A DNA stretch of 64,000 nt from Streptomyces alanosinicus (GCF_014650595.1 NZ_BMVG01000002.1:124001-188000), one strand, 5' to 3'. Positions 42,172 to 51,321 are shown, counted from the first letter of the stretch. Translations and numbers: made by a program. Notes: a model not told the origin generated them from the letters alone.

Positions 42172-43359
42172 GTGCGGAAACGGATGCCGACGCCGCTCCT
42201 CGCCGTCCCCCCGGCACTTCCCGCCCTCTCCCTCTCCCTCGCCCTTCTCGCCGTCTCCCTGACCCTCTTCGCCGCCCTGTGCGTCCTGCGGCACGCACCC
42301 ATGGCCGACCTGCTCGTCTACCGGGCCGAAGGCGCGGCCGTGGCCCACGGCACCGATCTCTACGGCTTCACCGTCACCCGCTGGCGGCTCCCCGCGACCT
42401 ATCCGCCCTTCGCGGCGATCCTGTTCGTCCCGGCCACCTGGCTCCCCCTCCCGGCCCTGAAAGCGGCCTGTCTCGCGGGCAACGCGCTCCTGCTCGCGAC
42501 CCTGGTCGCCCTCTCGGCCCGCCTCGCCGGCCGGCCGGTCCGGGCACCCCTGCTCCACACGGCCACCGCCCTGTCCCTCTGGCTCGAACCGGTCTTCCAG
42601 ACGGTCCTGTTCGGACAGATCAACCTGGCGGTCGCCTGTCTGGTGCTCGGGGACCTCACCCGGCCCCCGGGCGCCCGGGGCAAGGGCATCGCCCTGGGTG
42701 TCGCGGCCGGGATCAAGCTCACCCCGGCCGTGTTCCTGGCGTATCTGCTGCTGCGGGGCCGCCACCGGGAGGCGCTGACGGCGTCGGCGTCCTGCGCGGG
42801 CACGGTGCTGCTCGGCGCCGCCCTGCTGCCCGCGGCGAGCACCGACTTCTGGACCCACCGGCTGTACGACACCGGGCGGGTCGGCAAGGCGTGGATCGTG
42901 GACAACCAGTCCCTGCAGGGGCTCTTCGCCCGGGCGCTCGGCACCGCGGCCCCGGGTCCCGTCTGGGTGCTGTCCGCGGCGGCCGTGGCGGCGGCGGGAC
43001 TGTGGCTGGCGGCACGTGCCCGCGAGGAGCGGCACGGCGTGCTGCTCGCCGCGGTCACGGCCCTGCTGATCTCACCGATCAGCTGGTCCCACCACTGGGT
43101 GTGGTGCGTCCCGCTGCTCGCGGTGCTGCTCGCCGAGGGCCGCGTCCGGCTCGCGGTCCTTGTGGCCGCGGCCTTCACGGCCCGCACCCTCTGGCTGGTC
43201 CCGCACGAAGGCGACCGCGACCTGCATCTGCCTTGGTGGCAGCAGCCCCTGGCCGCGCCGTACCCGCTGCTGGGGCTGGCGCTGATCGCGGTGGCGGCGC
43301 TCAGGGCCGCTCAGGCGGTGCCCTCCGCGAGGATCTCGTCGGCGTCCACGATCCGGTAG
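42172..43359 (+). CDS. GT87-type (DUF2029) polyprenol-linked mannosyltransferase, integral membrane
   Basis: 395 residues with about ten transmembrane helices. MADLLVYRAEGAAVAHGTDLYGF (about residues 44-66) carries the Asp of the GT-C D-x-x-Y motif, and TYPPFAAILFVPATWLPLP, FGQINLAVACLVLGDL and IKLTPAVFLAYLLLRGR are typical GT87 signatures. Such enzymes add mannose or arabinose from polyprenyl-phosphate donors to lipoglycans outside the membrane. The GTG start is at 42172. Its last 49 bases overlap the 3' end of the convergent XPB gene. Confidence 0.85.
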   Translation: MRKRMPTPLLAVPPALPALSLSLALLAVSLTLFAALCVLRHAPMADLLVYRAEGAAVAHGTDLYGFTVTRWRLPATYPPFAAILFVPATWLPLPALKAACLAGNALLLATLVALSARLAGRPVRAPLLHTATALSLWLEPVFQTVLFGQINLAVACLVLGDLTRPPGARGKGIALGVAAGIKLTPAVFLAYLLLRGRHREALTASASCAGTVLLGAALLPAASTDFWTHRLYDTGRVGKAWIVDNQSLQGLFARALGTAAPGPVWVLSAAAVAAAGLWLAARAREERHGVLLAAVTALLISPISWSHHWVWCVPLLAVLLAEGRVRLAVLVAAAFTARTLWLVPHEGDRDLHLPWWQQPLAAPYPLLGLALIAVAALRAAQAVPSARISSASTIR

Positions 43360-44969
43360 GCATAGCCCTGTTCGGCCAGGAAGCGCTGGCGGTGGGCGGC
43401 GAAGTCCTGGTCGATGGTGTCGCGGGCGACGACCGAGTAGAAGTGCGCCTGGTGGCCGTCGGCCTTCGGGCGCAGCACCCGGCCGAGTCGCTGGGCCTCC
43501 TCCTGGCGGGAGCCGAAGGTGCCGGACACCTGGACGGCGACGGTGGCCTCGGGCAGATCGATGGAGAAGTTCGCGACCTTGGAGACGACCAGCACACTGA
43601 TCTCGCCCTCGCGGAAGGCGTCGAAGAGCTTCTCGCGCTGGGCGTTGGAGGTCTCGCCCTTGATGACGGGGGCGTTCAAGTGCTCGCCCAGTTCGTCGAG
43701 TTGGTCGATGTACTGGCCGATGACGAGGATCTGCTGCCCGGCGAACCGGCGGACGATCGCCTCCGTGACCTTCCGCTTGGTGTCCGTCGTCGCACAGAAG
43801 CGGTACTTCTCCTCCGTCTCGGCGGTGGCGTACGCGAGCCGCTCGGAGTCGGTGAGGTTGACCCGGACCTCGACGCAGTCGGCGGGCGCGATGTACCCCT
43901 GCGCCTCGATCTCCTTCCACGGCGCGTCGAACCGCTTCGGGCCGATGAGCGAGAACACGTCCGACTCGCGGCCGTCCTCGCGGACGAGGGTGGCCGTCAG
44001 ACCCAGCCTCCGCCGTGCCTGCAGATCGGCGGTGAACTTGAAGACAGGAGCGGGCAGCAGATGCACCTCGTCGTAGACGATCAGACCCCAGTCCCGGGAG
44101 TCGAACAGCTCCAGATGCGGATAGACGCCCTTCCGCTTGGTCGTCAGCACCTGGTAGGTGGCGATCGTGACCGGGCGGATCTCCTTCCGCGTCCCGCTGT
44201 ACTCGCCGATCTCGTCCTCGGTCAGCGAGGTCCGCTTCACCAGCTCGTGCTTCCACTGCCGGGCGGAGACGGTGTTGGTGACCAGGATGAGGGTGGTGGA
44301 CTTCGCCTGGGCCATGGACCCGGCGCCCACCAGCGTCTTTCCGGCACCGCAGGGGAGCACGACCACACCGCTGCCGCCGTGCCAGAAGTTCTCCACGGCC
44401 TGCTTCTGGTACGGCCGCAGCGCCCAGCCGTCCTCCAGCAGCTCGATCGGATGCGCCTCACCGTCGACGTAGCCGGCGAGGTCCTCGGCCGGCCAGCCCA
44501 GCTTCAGCAGCGTCTGCTTGATCTGTCCGCGCTCGGAGGGGTGCACCACGACGGTGTCCGCATCGATCCGGGCGCCCACCAGCGGCGCGATCCGCTTGGA
44601 CTTGAGCACCTCTTCCAGCACCGGCCGGTCGGTGGTGGTCAGGACCAGCCCGTGCGCCGGATGCTTGCTCAGCGTCAGCCGCCCGTACCGGTCCATCGTG
44701 TCGGCGATGTCCACGAGCAGCGCGTGCGGCACCGGATAGCGGCTGTACTGCACCAGCGCGTCCACGACCTGCTCGGCGTCATGCCCGGCCGCCCGCGCGT
44801 TCCACAGCCCGAGCGGCGTGACCCGGTAGGTGTGGATGTGCTCCGGCGCCCGCTCCAGCTCGGCGAACGGCGCGATGGCCCGGCGACAGTCGTCGGCCCG
44901 CTCGTGGTCGACTTCCAGAAGCAGGGTCTTGTCGGACTGGACGATCAGTGGTCCGTTCACGAGCGGCAC
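43311..44969 (-). CDS. XPB/ERCC3-type DNA helicase
   Basis: About 552 residues, superfamily 2 helicase of XPB type. GPLIVQSDKTLLLEVDH opens the protein. VVVLPCGAGKTLVGAG (about residues 202-217) is Walker A, LIVYDEVHLLPA is the DEVH box, GLTATLVREDG is motif III, and EEAQRLGRVLRPK is motif VI. The RED and thumb-like elements of XPB are plausible. It unwinds DNA, probably in repair. The GTG at 44960 (VNGPLIVQ) may be the true start, because GGAAAGG then lies 11 bases upstream. It follows the 874-residue partner gene on the same strand. Confidence 0.92.
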   Translation of the reverse strand: MPLVNGPLIVQSDKTLLLEVDHERADDCRRAIAPFAELERAPEHIHTYRVTPLGLWNARAAGHDAEQVVDALVQYSRYPVPHALLVDIADTMDRYGRLTLSKHPAHGLVLTTTDRPVLEEVLKSKRIAPLVGARIDADTVVVHPSERGQIKQTLLKLGWPAEDLAGYVDGEAHPIELLEDGWALRPYQKQAVENFWHGGSGVVVLPCGAGKTLVGAGSMAQAKSTTLILVTNTVSARQWKHELVKRTSLTEDEIGEYSGTRKEIRPVTIATYQVLTTKRKGVYPHLELFDSRDWGLIVYDEVHLLPAPVFKFTADLQARRRLGLTATLVREDGRESDVFSLIGPKRFDAPWKEIEAQGYIAPADCVEVRVNLTDSERLAYATAETEEKYRFCATTDTKRKVTEAIVRRFAGQQILVIGQYIDQLDELGEHLNAPVIKGETSNAQREKLFDAFREGEISVLVVSKVANFSIDLPEATVAVQVSGTFGSRQEEAQRLGRVLRPKADGHQAHFYSVVARDTIDQDFAAHRQRFLAEQGYAYRIVDADEILAEGTA

Positions 44970-45056
44970 ACCCTTTCCACTACGGCCTTCACTGCGGCCA
45001 AACCTCCAGTGTGCCGCATCCGCCGGGCAACGGGGCCGGGCGGCCGTGGCACCGGG

Positions 45057-47681
45057 TCAGTCCTCCGCCAGCTCGGCCACTCCCGTGATCCGGTGCAGCG
45101 GATAGGTGCGGACCTCGTCGGCCGTGTGGTCGTACGCCGTGACGAAACCGCCCTCCACCCGGACCGGGGCGATGACGCGCTGGCTGGCGGCGCCCTCGGC
45201 GTTGACGTAGCCGATCCACAGGGACTCGCCGGTCAGCACGGCGGCCTGCATGGTGGCCAGGGTCTCGGCGGAGGACGTACGGGGCAGCCCGCCGGCGGTG
45301 TGCGGCGCGCCGGCGGACGCGGCGGCGGACTCACCGACGGCCTTGCGCGGTGCCGTCGCGGCCAGATCGCCCGCCCGGATCGCGCGGATCGCCGCCGCGA
45401 GCAGCGTGGCGTCGGGCGCCGGCGGGCCGTCCGGGACCGGCTCGGGGGCCGTGCGCGGCGGGGTGCGGTGGGCGTGTGCGCGGGCGATCAGGACGTCGCC
45501 CTCGGCGGACTCGGCGGCCGGCGCGTAGCCCATCGCGCGCAGGCCCTCCAGCAGGGTGGCCGGGTCGCTCTGGGCGGCCAGCACCGTCGGCGCCAGACGC
45601 CGCAGCCGCAGGCCCGCGGCGCGCTTGTCGGCCATGATCTCGTTCAGCAGGGCGTCGTCGTCGCAGCGGACGTATGCCGAGGCCGCCCCGATCCGCAGAT
45701 GGCCGTGCCTACGGGCCACGTCGTCGATCAGATAGGCGAGCGGCTGCGGGACCGGGGTGCGGGAGTGCCCGGCGAGGAAGGCGTGCAGATCGGCGGCGCT
45801 GCGGCCGGCGTCCAGGGCGCGCCGCACCGAGGCCGGGGTGAAGCGGTACACCGTCGCGCCGCCCTTGGACTCGACGTCCGCGAGCACGCCCAGCAGATCG
45901 GCGAGCGGGCGCTGCAGCGGCCCGGGTGCCACCGCGGTCAGGTCGGCCTGGAGCAGGACGTGGTCCAGCGGCTCGGGCAGCAGCGGCGCCAGCAGCCGTC
46001 CGGCGGCGGCCGTCGCCACGGCCTGCTCGGCGGGGGAGAGCGGAGCGGGCCCGGCGGCCGGCCGGGGGTGATGGTGCACGGGCAGCTTGTCACCGGGGCC
46101 GACGGGTTCGGCCGGGCCGGCGGACAACGGCGACAGGGGCGACAGGGGCGCCACGGCCGATGTGGCCGGGGGACCCGAGGCGCCCGAGGTGCCCAGCAGT
46201 GCCCGTCCGTGTTCCGACAGGGCGCCCCGGCCCGTGATGCCCAGCAGCTCGGTCTCGGTCAGGGTCCAGCGGGCGAGCCGGGAGCGCAGATCCTCCTCGC
46301 CGCCCTGCTGGGTATCCCGCTGGGGCCCGCGCAGCGGCCGCTCCCAGCGCAGCCGGGCCAGCACCGACGCGGCGTCCGGGGCGGCGCCCGCCGGGAGCCC
46401 GGCCAGCAGGGTCAGCACCCGGTGCCGTACCTCGGGCGCGGCCGAGCGGTCCAGGCCCGGACCGAGCGTGGCGAGCGTACGGTCCTTGGCGTCCCGCCCG
46501 CCGACCAGCCCCGGGGTCCGGGTGGCCGCCAGCCAGGCCTCGGCGAGCCGGGCCCAGCGCTCTGCCGGGGGCCGCTCCAGCCACTCGTCGTAGGCGGGTG
46601 TGGCCGCGTACCGCTCGTCGGCCTCGCCGTCGGAGGCGATCAGGCCGGCCGCGTACGCCAGCTCCACCCAGAACGCGGCCACCGGCTCGGACACATCCAG
46701 GGCGACGGCGGTCCGCTTCAGATCGCGGACGCTCAGTCCGCCGGCCCGCAGCACGGCCGGGCCGCCCTCGTCCCAGTCCTGCAGCAGCTCCTCGACCGTG
46801 GCGAGCGCGGTGTACGCCTGTCCGGCCGCCGTCGCGTCCACCACCTGCGGGCTGTGCGAGGCGGCCGGTTCGACGGCGGGCGGCAGCGGCTCGGGTACAC
46901 GGTGCGCTAGGCCCTCGCGCAGATGGAGGGCCACCTCACGCGGCAGCACGACCGTGCCGGGCGTGGCCGGCAGCAGCAGACCGCGGTCCAGCAGCCAGCG
47001 CAGATGCGTGGCCGGATCCGCGGTGACCTGTCCGTACGGCGGCCCCCACACCAGCCGGGACAGCACCTCGCGGGCCGGCTCCGGGGCGCCGGCGAGCAGC
47101 TCGGCCATCTTCTCGCGGTCGGCGAACAGCGCGGTCAGCGCGGTCAGCGCGGACACCGCGTCGTGTGTCGAGGACAGCCCGGCCGCCGTGACGATCTCCT
47201 GGATCCGGCCCGGCGACATACCCGAGGCGGCCTCCTGCACGCTGGGCCCGAGCCCGGTGGGGGAGGGGTGCTGCGGGGACGGCGCGAGCAGTTCGCGGGC
47301 CGTGCGCACCAGCCGCAGCCGCTCGTCGTCGCCCCACACCAGCGCCTGCTCGCGCAGCGCGGCGAGGGCCCGGGGCAGCGCGGCGGCGACGCTCTCGTCA
47401 CCGGCGTCGCCCGCCATCAGCCCGAGCAGCGTCCCGTACGACGCCGGGTCCGGGGCCACGGCCAGCGCCTCCGCCGTCTGCAGCGCGAACCGGTCCAGCC
47501 GCTCCAGCGCCCGCAGCACCGAGGCGCGGGTGCCGGCGCGGGTGGCCAGCTGGGTGAGGTCGGTGGGGACGGGCGTGATGAGGTCGGGGCGGCTGCGCAG
47601 CAGCGCGGCCAGCGAGACGTCGTCCCGCGCGCGCAGCGCTTCGGCGAGGGATCGGGGGGCCGGGTGGGCCGCATGGCTCAT
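45057..47681 (-). CDS. Large helicase C-terminal-domain/WYL-like protein, XPB partner
   Basis: About 874 residues. The centre and C-terminus match the helicase C-terminal/XPB-associated domain (DHVLLQADLTAVAPGPLQRPLADLLGVLADVESKGGATVYRFT), with LAYLIDDVARRHGHLRIG, followed by a WYL-like end (GYVNAEGAASQRVIAPVRVEGGFVTAYDH). No Walker A is visible, so it is not itself an ATPase. Genes of this type sit next to XPB in Mycobacterium and Streptomyces, so it is likely a regulatory or DNA-damage partner. The ATG at 47681 is used; longer frames run into a repeat. Confidence 0.8.
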   Translation of the reverse strand: MSHAAHPAPRSLAEALRARDDVSLAALLRSRPDLITPVPTDLTQLATRAGTRASVLRALERLDRFALQTAEALAVAPDPASYGTLLGLMAGDAGDESVAAALPRALAALREQALVWGDDERLRLVRTARELLAPSPQHPSPTGLGPSVQEAASGMSPGRIQEIVTAAGLSSTHDAVSALTALTALFADREKMAELLAGAPEPAREVLSRLVWGPPYGQVTADPATHLRWLLDRGLLLPATPGTVVLPREVALHLREGLAHRVPEPLPPAVEPAASHSPQVVDATAAGQAYTALATVEELLQDWDEGGPAVLRAGGLSVRDLKRTAVALDVSEPVAAFWVELAYAAGLIASDGEADERYAATPAYDEWLERPPAERWARLAEAWLAATRTPGLVGGRDAKDRTLATLGPGLDRSAAPEVRHRVLTLLAGLPAGAAPDAASVLARLRWERPLRGPQRDTQQGGEEDLRSRLARWTLTETELLGITGRGALSEHGRALLGTSGASGPPATSAVAPLSPLSPLSAGPAEPVGPGDKLPVHHHPRPAAGPAPLSPAEQAVATAAAGRLLAPLLPEPLDHVLLQADLTAVAPGPLQRPLADLLGVLADVESKGGATVYRFTPASVRRALDAGRSAADLHAFLAGHSRTPVPQPLAYLIDDVARRHGHLRIGAASAYVRCDDDALLNEIMADKRAAGLRLRRLAPTVLAAQSDPATLLEGLRAMGYAPAAESAEGDVLIARAHAHRTPPRTAPEPVPDGPPAPDATLLAAAIRAIRAGDLAATAPRKAVGESAAASAGAPHTAGGLPRTSSAETLATMQAAVLTGESLWIGYVNAEGAASQRVIAPVRVEGGFVTAYDHTADEVRTYPLHRITGVAELAED

Positions 47682-47725
47682 CTGACCCACGGTAGCGGGT
47701 GCGCCGGTCCCAGCCGAGTGAGTGC

Positions 47726-47808
47726 GGGATGGGGGTCCCCCCGCGGTGGGGGCCCCTCCCGCGCGAGCGAAGCCGAGCGTGGGGGAGAAGCCGAGCGTGG
47801 GGGAGCGC
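47726..47808. repeat. Streptomyces-type intergenic repeat with an internal 18-bp duplication
   Basis: AAGCCGAGCGTGGGGGAG occurs twice in tandem (47770-47787 and 47788-47805), preceded by GGGGGTCCCCCC and GAGCGA. This combination resembles a repeat found in many Streptomyces intergenic regions (from memory). It lies between the divergent starts of the XPB partner and the HAAS protein. Confidence 0.75.
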
Positions 47809-47869
47809 GGACGCGGACGCGGTACCGTCCTCACCGGGGTTCATCACCGTCGCCCCGGAGGGGATTCCG

Positions 47870-48889
47870 TTGGGGATCGAGAGCGACCAGGTCGTCTACG
47901 AGTACCTGAGCCGTGTCGGGGACATCGCTCAGCAGCGGCAGCTGCCGTCGGGCACGCGGATGCGGCTCGTGACGGAGCTGCGGGGCGAGATCGACCGGCA
48001 CCGGTCCGAGGCGCAGACCGACAGTCCCGCCGCGGTGCGCCGCATCCTGGACCGCCTGGGCACCCCCGACGAGGTCGTCGCGGCCGCGGGCGGCACCGCT
48101 CCCTCCGGTGCCTCCGCCCCGTCCGCCGCCACCGTGCCGGCGCGGCCCGCGGACCCGGAACGCGCCAAGGGCAAGGGCCTGCGCCGGACCGTCCCCCGGT
48201 CCCGGCCCCGTCCGGACTCCGCAGAGCCCGCACCCGCCGCCCCGCGCGACGTCCCGTCACCGCCGCACCTCGCCGGCGCGCACGAGCTGGGGGACAGCGC
48301 CGTACAGCCCGACTGGTGGCGGACCGGCGACAGCCCTTTCGGCGGGGCCGCCGAGTCGGCCGACTCGGTGCCGGGGTTCTTCGGCGGCGTGGAGATCCCG
48401 GAGCTGCTCCAGCGGCCGCAGCGGCCGGGCGAGGAGCCGGCGAAGGAGGCCGGGGCATCGTCCCCGCCCGTCGAGGAGGCGGACGCCGCCGAACCCGCGG
48501 CCGAGGCCGAGCACGCCCGGCGGCGCCGCCGGCTGGTGCCCCGGCCCGCCGCCGGCTGGACCAACCCGCTTCTGCTGCTGGCCGCCGCCGCGCTGGTCGC
48601 CGGCGCGGTGCTCGGCAACTGGTTCGCCCTGCTGCTCGGTTGGGCGATCGCCTACGGTTCGCGCCGGCTGACGCCCGCGGAGACCAAGCTGGCCGTCATG
48701 ATCCTGCCCGGCACGGCGATCGCGGCCGGCCTGGTCTGGCTGTGGGGCCGCGACAACGGCCGCTGGGGCACCCCGATCGCGCAGGGCCACATGAACGACG
48801 CGATCGCCGGGACCTGGCCCTGGGTGGTCCGCGGCGCGGCCGTCGCCTCGGCCCTGTACGTGGTGTGGCGTTCCCAGCGCAGCCGCTGA
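47870..48889 (+). CDS. HAAS-domain membrane protein
   Basis: About 339 residues. An N-terminal HAAS-type helical domain (DQVVYEYLSRVGDIAQQRQLPSGTRMRLVTELRGEIDRH region, residues 5-70) is followed by a Pro/Ala-rich linker, an acidic region and three or four transmembrane helices (about 240-335). HAAS domains often accompany PadR-type regulators as membrane sensors, but no PadR gene is adjacent. The TTG at 47870 follows GGAGGGG by 7 bases and starts just before the HAAS fold. Confidence 0.78.
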   Translation: MGIESDQVVYEYLSRVGDIAQQRQLPSGTRMRLVTELRGEIDRHRSEAQTDSPAAVRRILDRLGTPDEVVAAAGGTAPSGASAPSAATVPARPADPERAKGKGLRRTVPRSRPRPDSAEPAPAAPRDVPSPPHLAGAHELGDSAVQPDWWRTGDSPFGGAAESADSVPGFFGGVEIPELLQRPQRPGEEPAKEAGASSPPVEEADAAEPAAEAEHARRRRRLVPRPAAGWTNPLLLLAAAALVAGAVLGNWFALLLGWAIAYGSRRLTPAETKLAVMILPGTAIAAGLVWLWGRDNGRWGTPIAQGHMNDAIAGTWPWVVRGAAVASALYVVWRSQRSR

Positions 48890-49025
48890 GGCGGCAGAAG
48901 GAGGGGGCACGATGCAACTGCGCTGACTGCAACCCCCCAGGGGCGCGGGACTGTGTCTGATACGCGGCTCCGCCGCGTGGGCGCGACCAGCCACCCACGG
49001 ACCCGCACCCGGCACAATGGCCGAT

Positions 49026-49643
49026 ATGACTTTGACCGTCGGCTTCGACCTCGACATGACCCTCATCGACTCCCGGCCCGGTATCCACGCCTGCTACGTG
49101 GCCCTGGCGGAGCGGACCGGGACGTTCATCGACGCCGATCTGGCGGTGACCCGGCTCGGTCCGCCGCTCCTGGACGAGTTGGCCCACTGGTTCCCGAAGG
49201 AGCGGCTCCCCGCGATGGTCGAGCTGTACCGGGAGATGTACCCGTCGATCGCCATCGCCGCGTCGCCCGCCATGGCAGGCGCCCGGGAGGCGGTGGCCGC
49301 GGTGGCCGCGGCCGGCGGCCGGACGATGGTGGTCACGGCGAAGTACGAGCCGAGCGCCAAGCTGCACCTGTCCCACGTCGGCATCGAGCCGGACGTCGTC
49401 GTGGGCGATCTGTGGGCCGAGCAGAAGGCGGAGGCGCTGCGCGAGTACCGCGCGGGCGTGTACGTCGGCGATCACGTCGGAGACGTACGCGGGGCCCGTA
49501 CCGCGGGTGCGCTGTCGGTCGCCGTGGCGACCGGTCCCTGCCCCGCCGACGAACTGCGCGCCGCCGGGGCGGACGTCGTCCTCGACGACCTGTCGGCCTT
49601 CCCGGAGTGGCTGACGGGCTACCGGGCGGCTGCTCGCGCCTGA
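49026..49643 (+). CDS. HAD-superfamily hydrolase
   Basis: About 205 residues. Motif I is GFDLDMTLIDS (residues about 6-16, with Met in place of the usual Gly after the second Asp), motif II is MVVTAK, and motif IV is YVGDHVGDVRGARTAGA. The cap is helical (LDELAHWFPKERLPAMVELYREMYPS). It is a phosphoglycolate-phosphatase-like enzyme, substrate unknown. The ATG at 49026 is chosen over 49017. Its end overlaps the convergent membrane gene by 25 bases. Confidence 0.86.
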   Translation: MTLTVGFDLDMTLIDSRPGIHACYVALAERTGTFIDADLAVTRLGPPLLDELAHWFPKERLPAMVELYREMYPSIAIAASPAMAGAREAVAAVAAAGGRTMVVTAKYEPSAKLHLSHVGIEPDVVVGDLWAEQKAEALREYRAGVYVGDHVGDVRGARTAGALSVAVATGPCPADELRAAGADVVLDDLSAFPEWLTGYRAAARA

Positions 49644-49870
49644 CGCCGGCCCGCGGTCACGGAGCGCAGCACCCCCGCGCCGGCCAGCAGGAATCCGACG
49701 CCCATGAGCATGCTCATGCAGTACATGTAGGTCGGAAAGGGCTTCGCGCCGAGGAACAGCGGGGCCACCGTGACAAGAGTGGCCACGGTGCCCAGGAAGA
49801 AGACGATCGCACCGGCACGGATCAGACGGTCACCGGGCCCGGCGGAATTCGTTTGGGTTTTGTCACGCAC
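49619..49870 (-). CDS. Small two-helix membrane protein
   Basis: About 83 residues with two transmembrane helices (IRAGAIVFFLGTVATLVTVAPLF and YMYCMSMLMGVGFLLAGAGVL regions). Both N- and C-termini are basic and cytoplasmic. The GTG at 49870 gives VRDKTQTNSAGPGDRLIRAG. No function is known. It is convergent with the HAD gene and divergent from the cold-shock gene. Confidence 0.72.
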   Translation of the reverse strand: MRDKTQTNSAGPGDRLIRAGAIVFFLGTVATLVTVAPLFLGAKPFPTYMYCMSMLMGVGFLLAGAGVLRSVTAGRRQARAAAR

Positions 49871-50045
49871 CGGACCAGGGTAGTTCCCAGCGCGAGAGAA
49901 CAACCGGGGGACGTCTTGTCACCCGCCCCGAGACCATTACGCTTGGTAGCGGCGGGTCACGGTGGACCCGCTCTACTGCTATCAAGAGCACTTTGCGAGC
50001 AGTGGACGCAGCAGTTCCCAACTAGTGCGAGGACGAGGACAGACG

Positions 50046-50429
50046 GTGCCGACCGGGCGTGTCAAATGGTTCAACAGCGAGAAGGGCTTCGGCTTTCTCT
50101 CCCGCGACGACGGCGGTGACGTCTTCGTCCATTCCTCTGTTCTCCCCGCCGGAGTCGACGTACTCAAGCCGGGACAGCGCGTGGAGTTCGGCGTCGTCGC
50201 CGGTCAGCGCGGTGACCAGGCGCTGTCGGTGACCGTGCTGGACCCGACGCCGTCGGTCGCCGCCGCCCAGCGCAAGAAGCCGGACGAGCTGGCCTCGATC
50301 GTGCAGGACCTGACGACCCTTCTCGAGAACATCACGCCGATGCTCGAAAAGGGCCGCTACCCGGACAAGGCCTCCGGCGCGAAGATCGCCGGCCTGCTGC
50401 GGGCGGTCGCCGACCAGTTGGACGTGTAG
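50046..50429 (+). CDS. Cold-shock-domain protein with a C-terminal extension
   Basis: About 127 residues. Residues 1-67 form a cold-shock domain: TGRVKWFNSEKGFGFLSRDD (RNP1 KGFGFL) and VFVHSSVL (RNP2). A 60-residue helical extension follows (KKPDELASIVQDLTTLLENITPMLEKGRYPDKASGAKIAGLLRAVADQ region), which could dimerise or bind a partner. The extension is found in actinobacterial long Csp proteins. The GTG at 50046 has GAGGAC 8 bases upstream. It is convergent with mqnD. Confidence 0.9.
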   Translation: MPTGRVKWFNSEKGFGFLSRDDGGDVFVHSSVLPAGVDVLKPGQRVEFGVVAGQRGDQALSVTVLDPTPSVAAAQRKKPDELASIVQDLTTLLENITPMLEKGRYPDKASGAKIAGLLRAVADQLDV

Positions 50430-50457
50430 CAGCCCGCGGGGCCCGTGGCGGAACCCG

Positions 50458-51321
50458 TCAGGGAAAGACGAGCGCATCCCGGCCGAGGGGCGGCACCAGC
50501 CCCTCGGCCGCCGCGCGTGTGAGCAGTCCGCGGACCGCCGCGTAGCCGTCCTCGCCGAGGCCGGCGGTGAACTCGTTGACGTACAGCCCGATGTGCTGGT
50601 CGGCGACGGCCGGGTCCATCTCCTGGGCGTGGGCCATGACATACGGCCGGGACGCCTCGGGGTCGTCCCAGGCGGCCCGTACGGAGGCGCGGACGGCGTC
50701 GGCGAGCCGCGTCAGCGTGTCCGCGCCCAGTGAGCGCTTGGCGACGATCGCGCCGAGCGGGATCGGCAGCCCGGTCGTCCGCTCCCAGTGCTCGCCCATG
50801 TCGGCGAGCTTGTGCAGCCCGTAGCCGCGGTAGGTGAACCGGGCCTCGTGGATGACCAGTCCGGCGTCCACCCTGCCGTCCCGCACGGCCGGCATGATCT
50901 CGTGGAACGGCATGACCACGATCTTGCCGACCCCACCGTCCCGCAACGTGTCCGCAGCCCACAGCCGGAACAGCAGATACGCCGTCGACTTCTCGCTGGG
51001 CACCGCGACCGTACGGCCTGTCAGCTCGGTGTCCGGCTCCCGCGTGAGCACCAGCGGCCCGCAGCCCCGGCCGAGCGCCCCGCCGCACGGCAGCAGCGTG
51101 TACTCGTCGAGGACGTACGGCAGGACGGCGTACGACACCTTCAGCACGTCGAACTCGCCGCGCTCCGCCATGCCGTTGGTGATGTCGATGTCGGCGAAGG
51201 TCACGTCCAGCGCGGGGGCGCCGGGGACGCGGCCGTGGGCGAGGGCGTCGAAGACGAAGGTGTCGTTGGGGCAGGGGGAGTACGCGATCCGCAGGGTCTG
51301 CTGCTGCTCACTGGTCGTCAT
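50458..51321 (-). CDS. mqnD: 1,4-dihydroxy-6-naphthoate synthase (futalosine pathway)
   Basis: About 287 residues of the periplasmic-binding-like fold. LRIAYSPCPNDTFVFDALAHG opens the protein; FADIDITNGMAERGEFDVLKVSYA and PSEKSTAYLLFRLWA are MqnA/MqnD signatures. MqnD forms 1,4-dihydroxy-6-naphthoate from cyclic dehypoxanthine futalosine in menaquinone synthesis. Its ATG overlaps the mqnB stop (ATGA), so both are co-translated. The remaining mqn genes (mqnA, mqnC) are not in this window. Confidence 0.92.
   Translation of the reverse strand: MTTSEQQQTLRIAYSPCPNDTFVFDALAHGRVPGAPALDVTFADIDITNGMAERGEFDVLKVSYAVLPYVLDEYTLLPCGGALGRGCGPLVLTREPDTELTGRTVAVPSEKSTAYLLFRLWAADTLRDGGVGKIVVMPFHEIMPAVRDGRVDAGLVIHEARFTYRGYGLHKLADMGEHWERTTGLPIPLGAIVAKRSLGADTLTRLADAVRASVRAAWDDPEASRPYVMAHAQEMDPAVADQHIGLYVNEFTAGLGEDGYAAVRGLLTRAAAEGLVPPLGRDALVFP

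Noticed and set aside
42279..46910. Very long open frame (about 1540 codons) on the + strand
   Set aside because: It runs through the GT87 gene in a shifted frame and antisense through XPB and its partner. It is Arg/Gly/Pro-rich with no domain, the usual artefact of high-GC codon bias.
47788..47869. Upstream in-frame start for the HAAS protein
   Set aside because: It would translate the intergenic repeat; the TTG at 47870 has a strong ribosome site and begins just before the HAAS fold.
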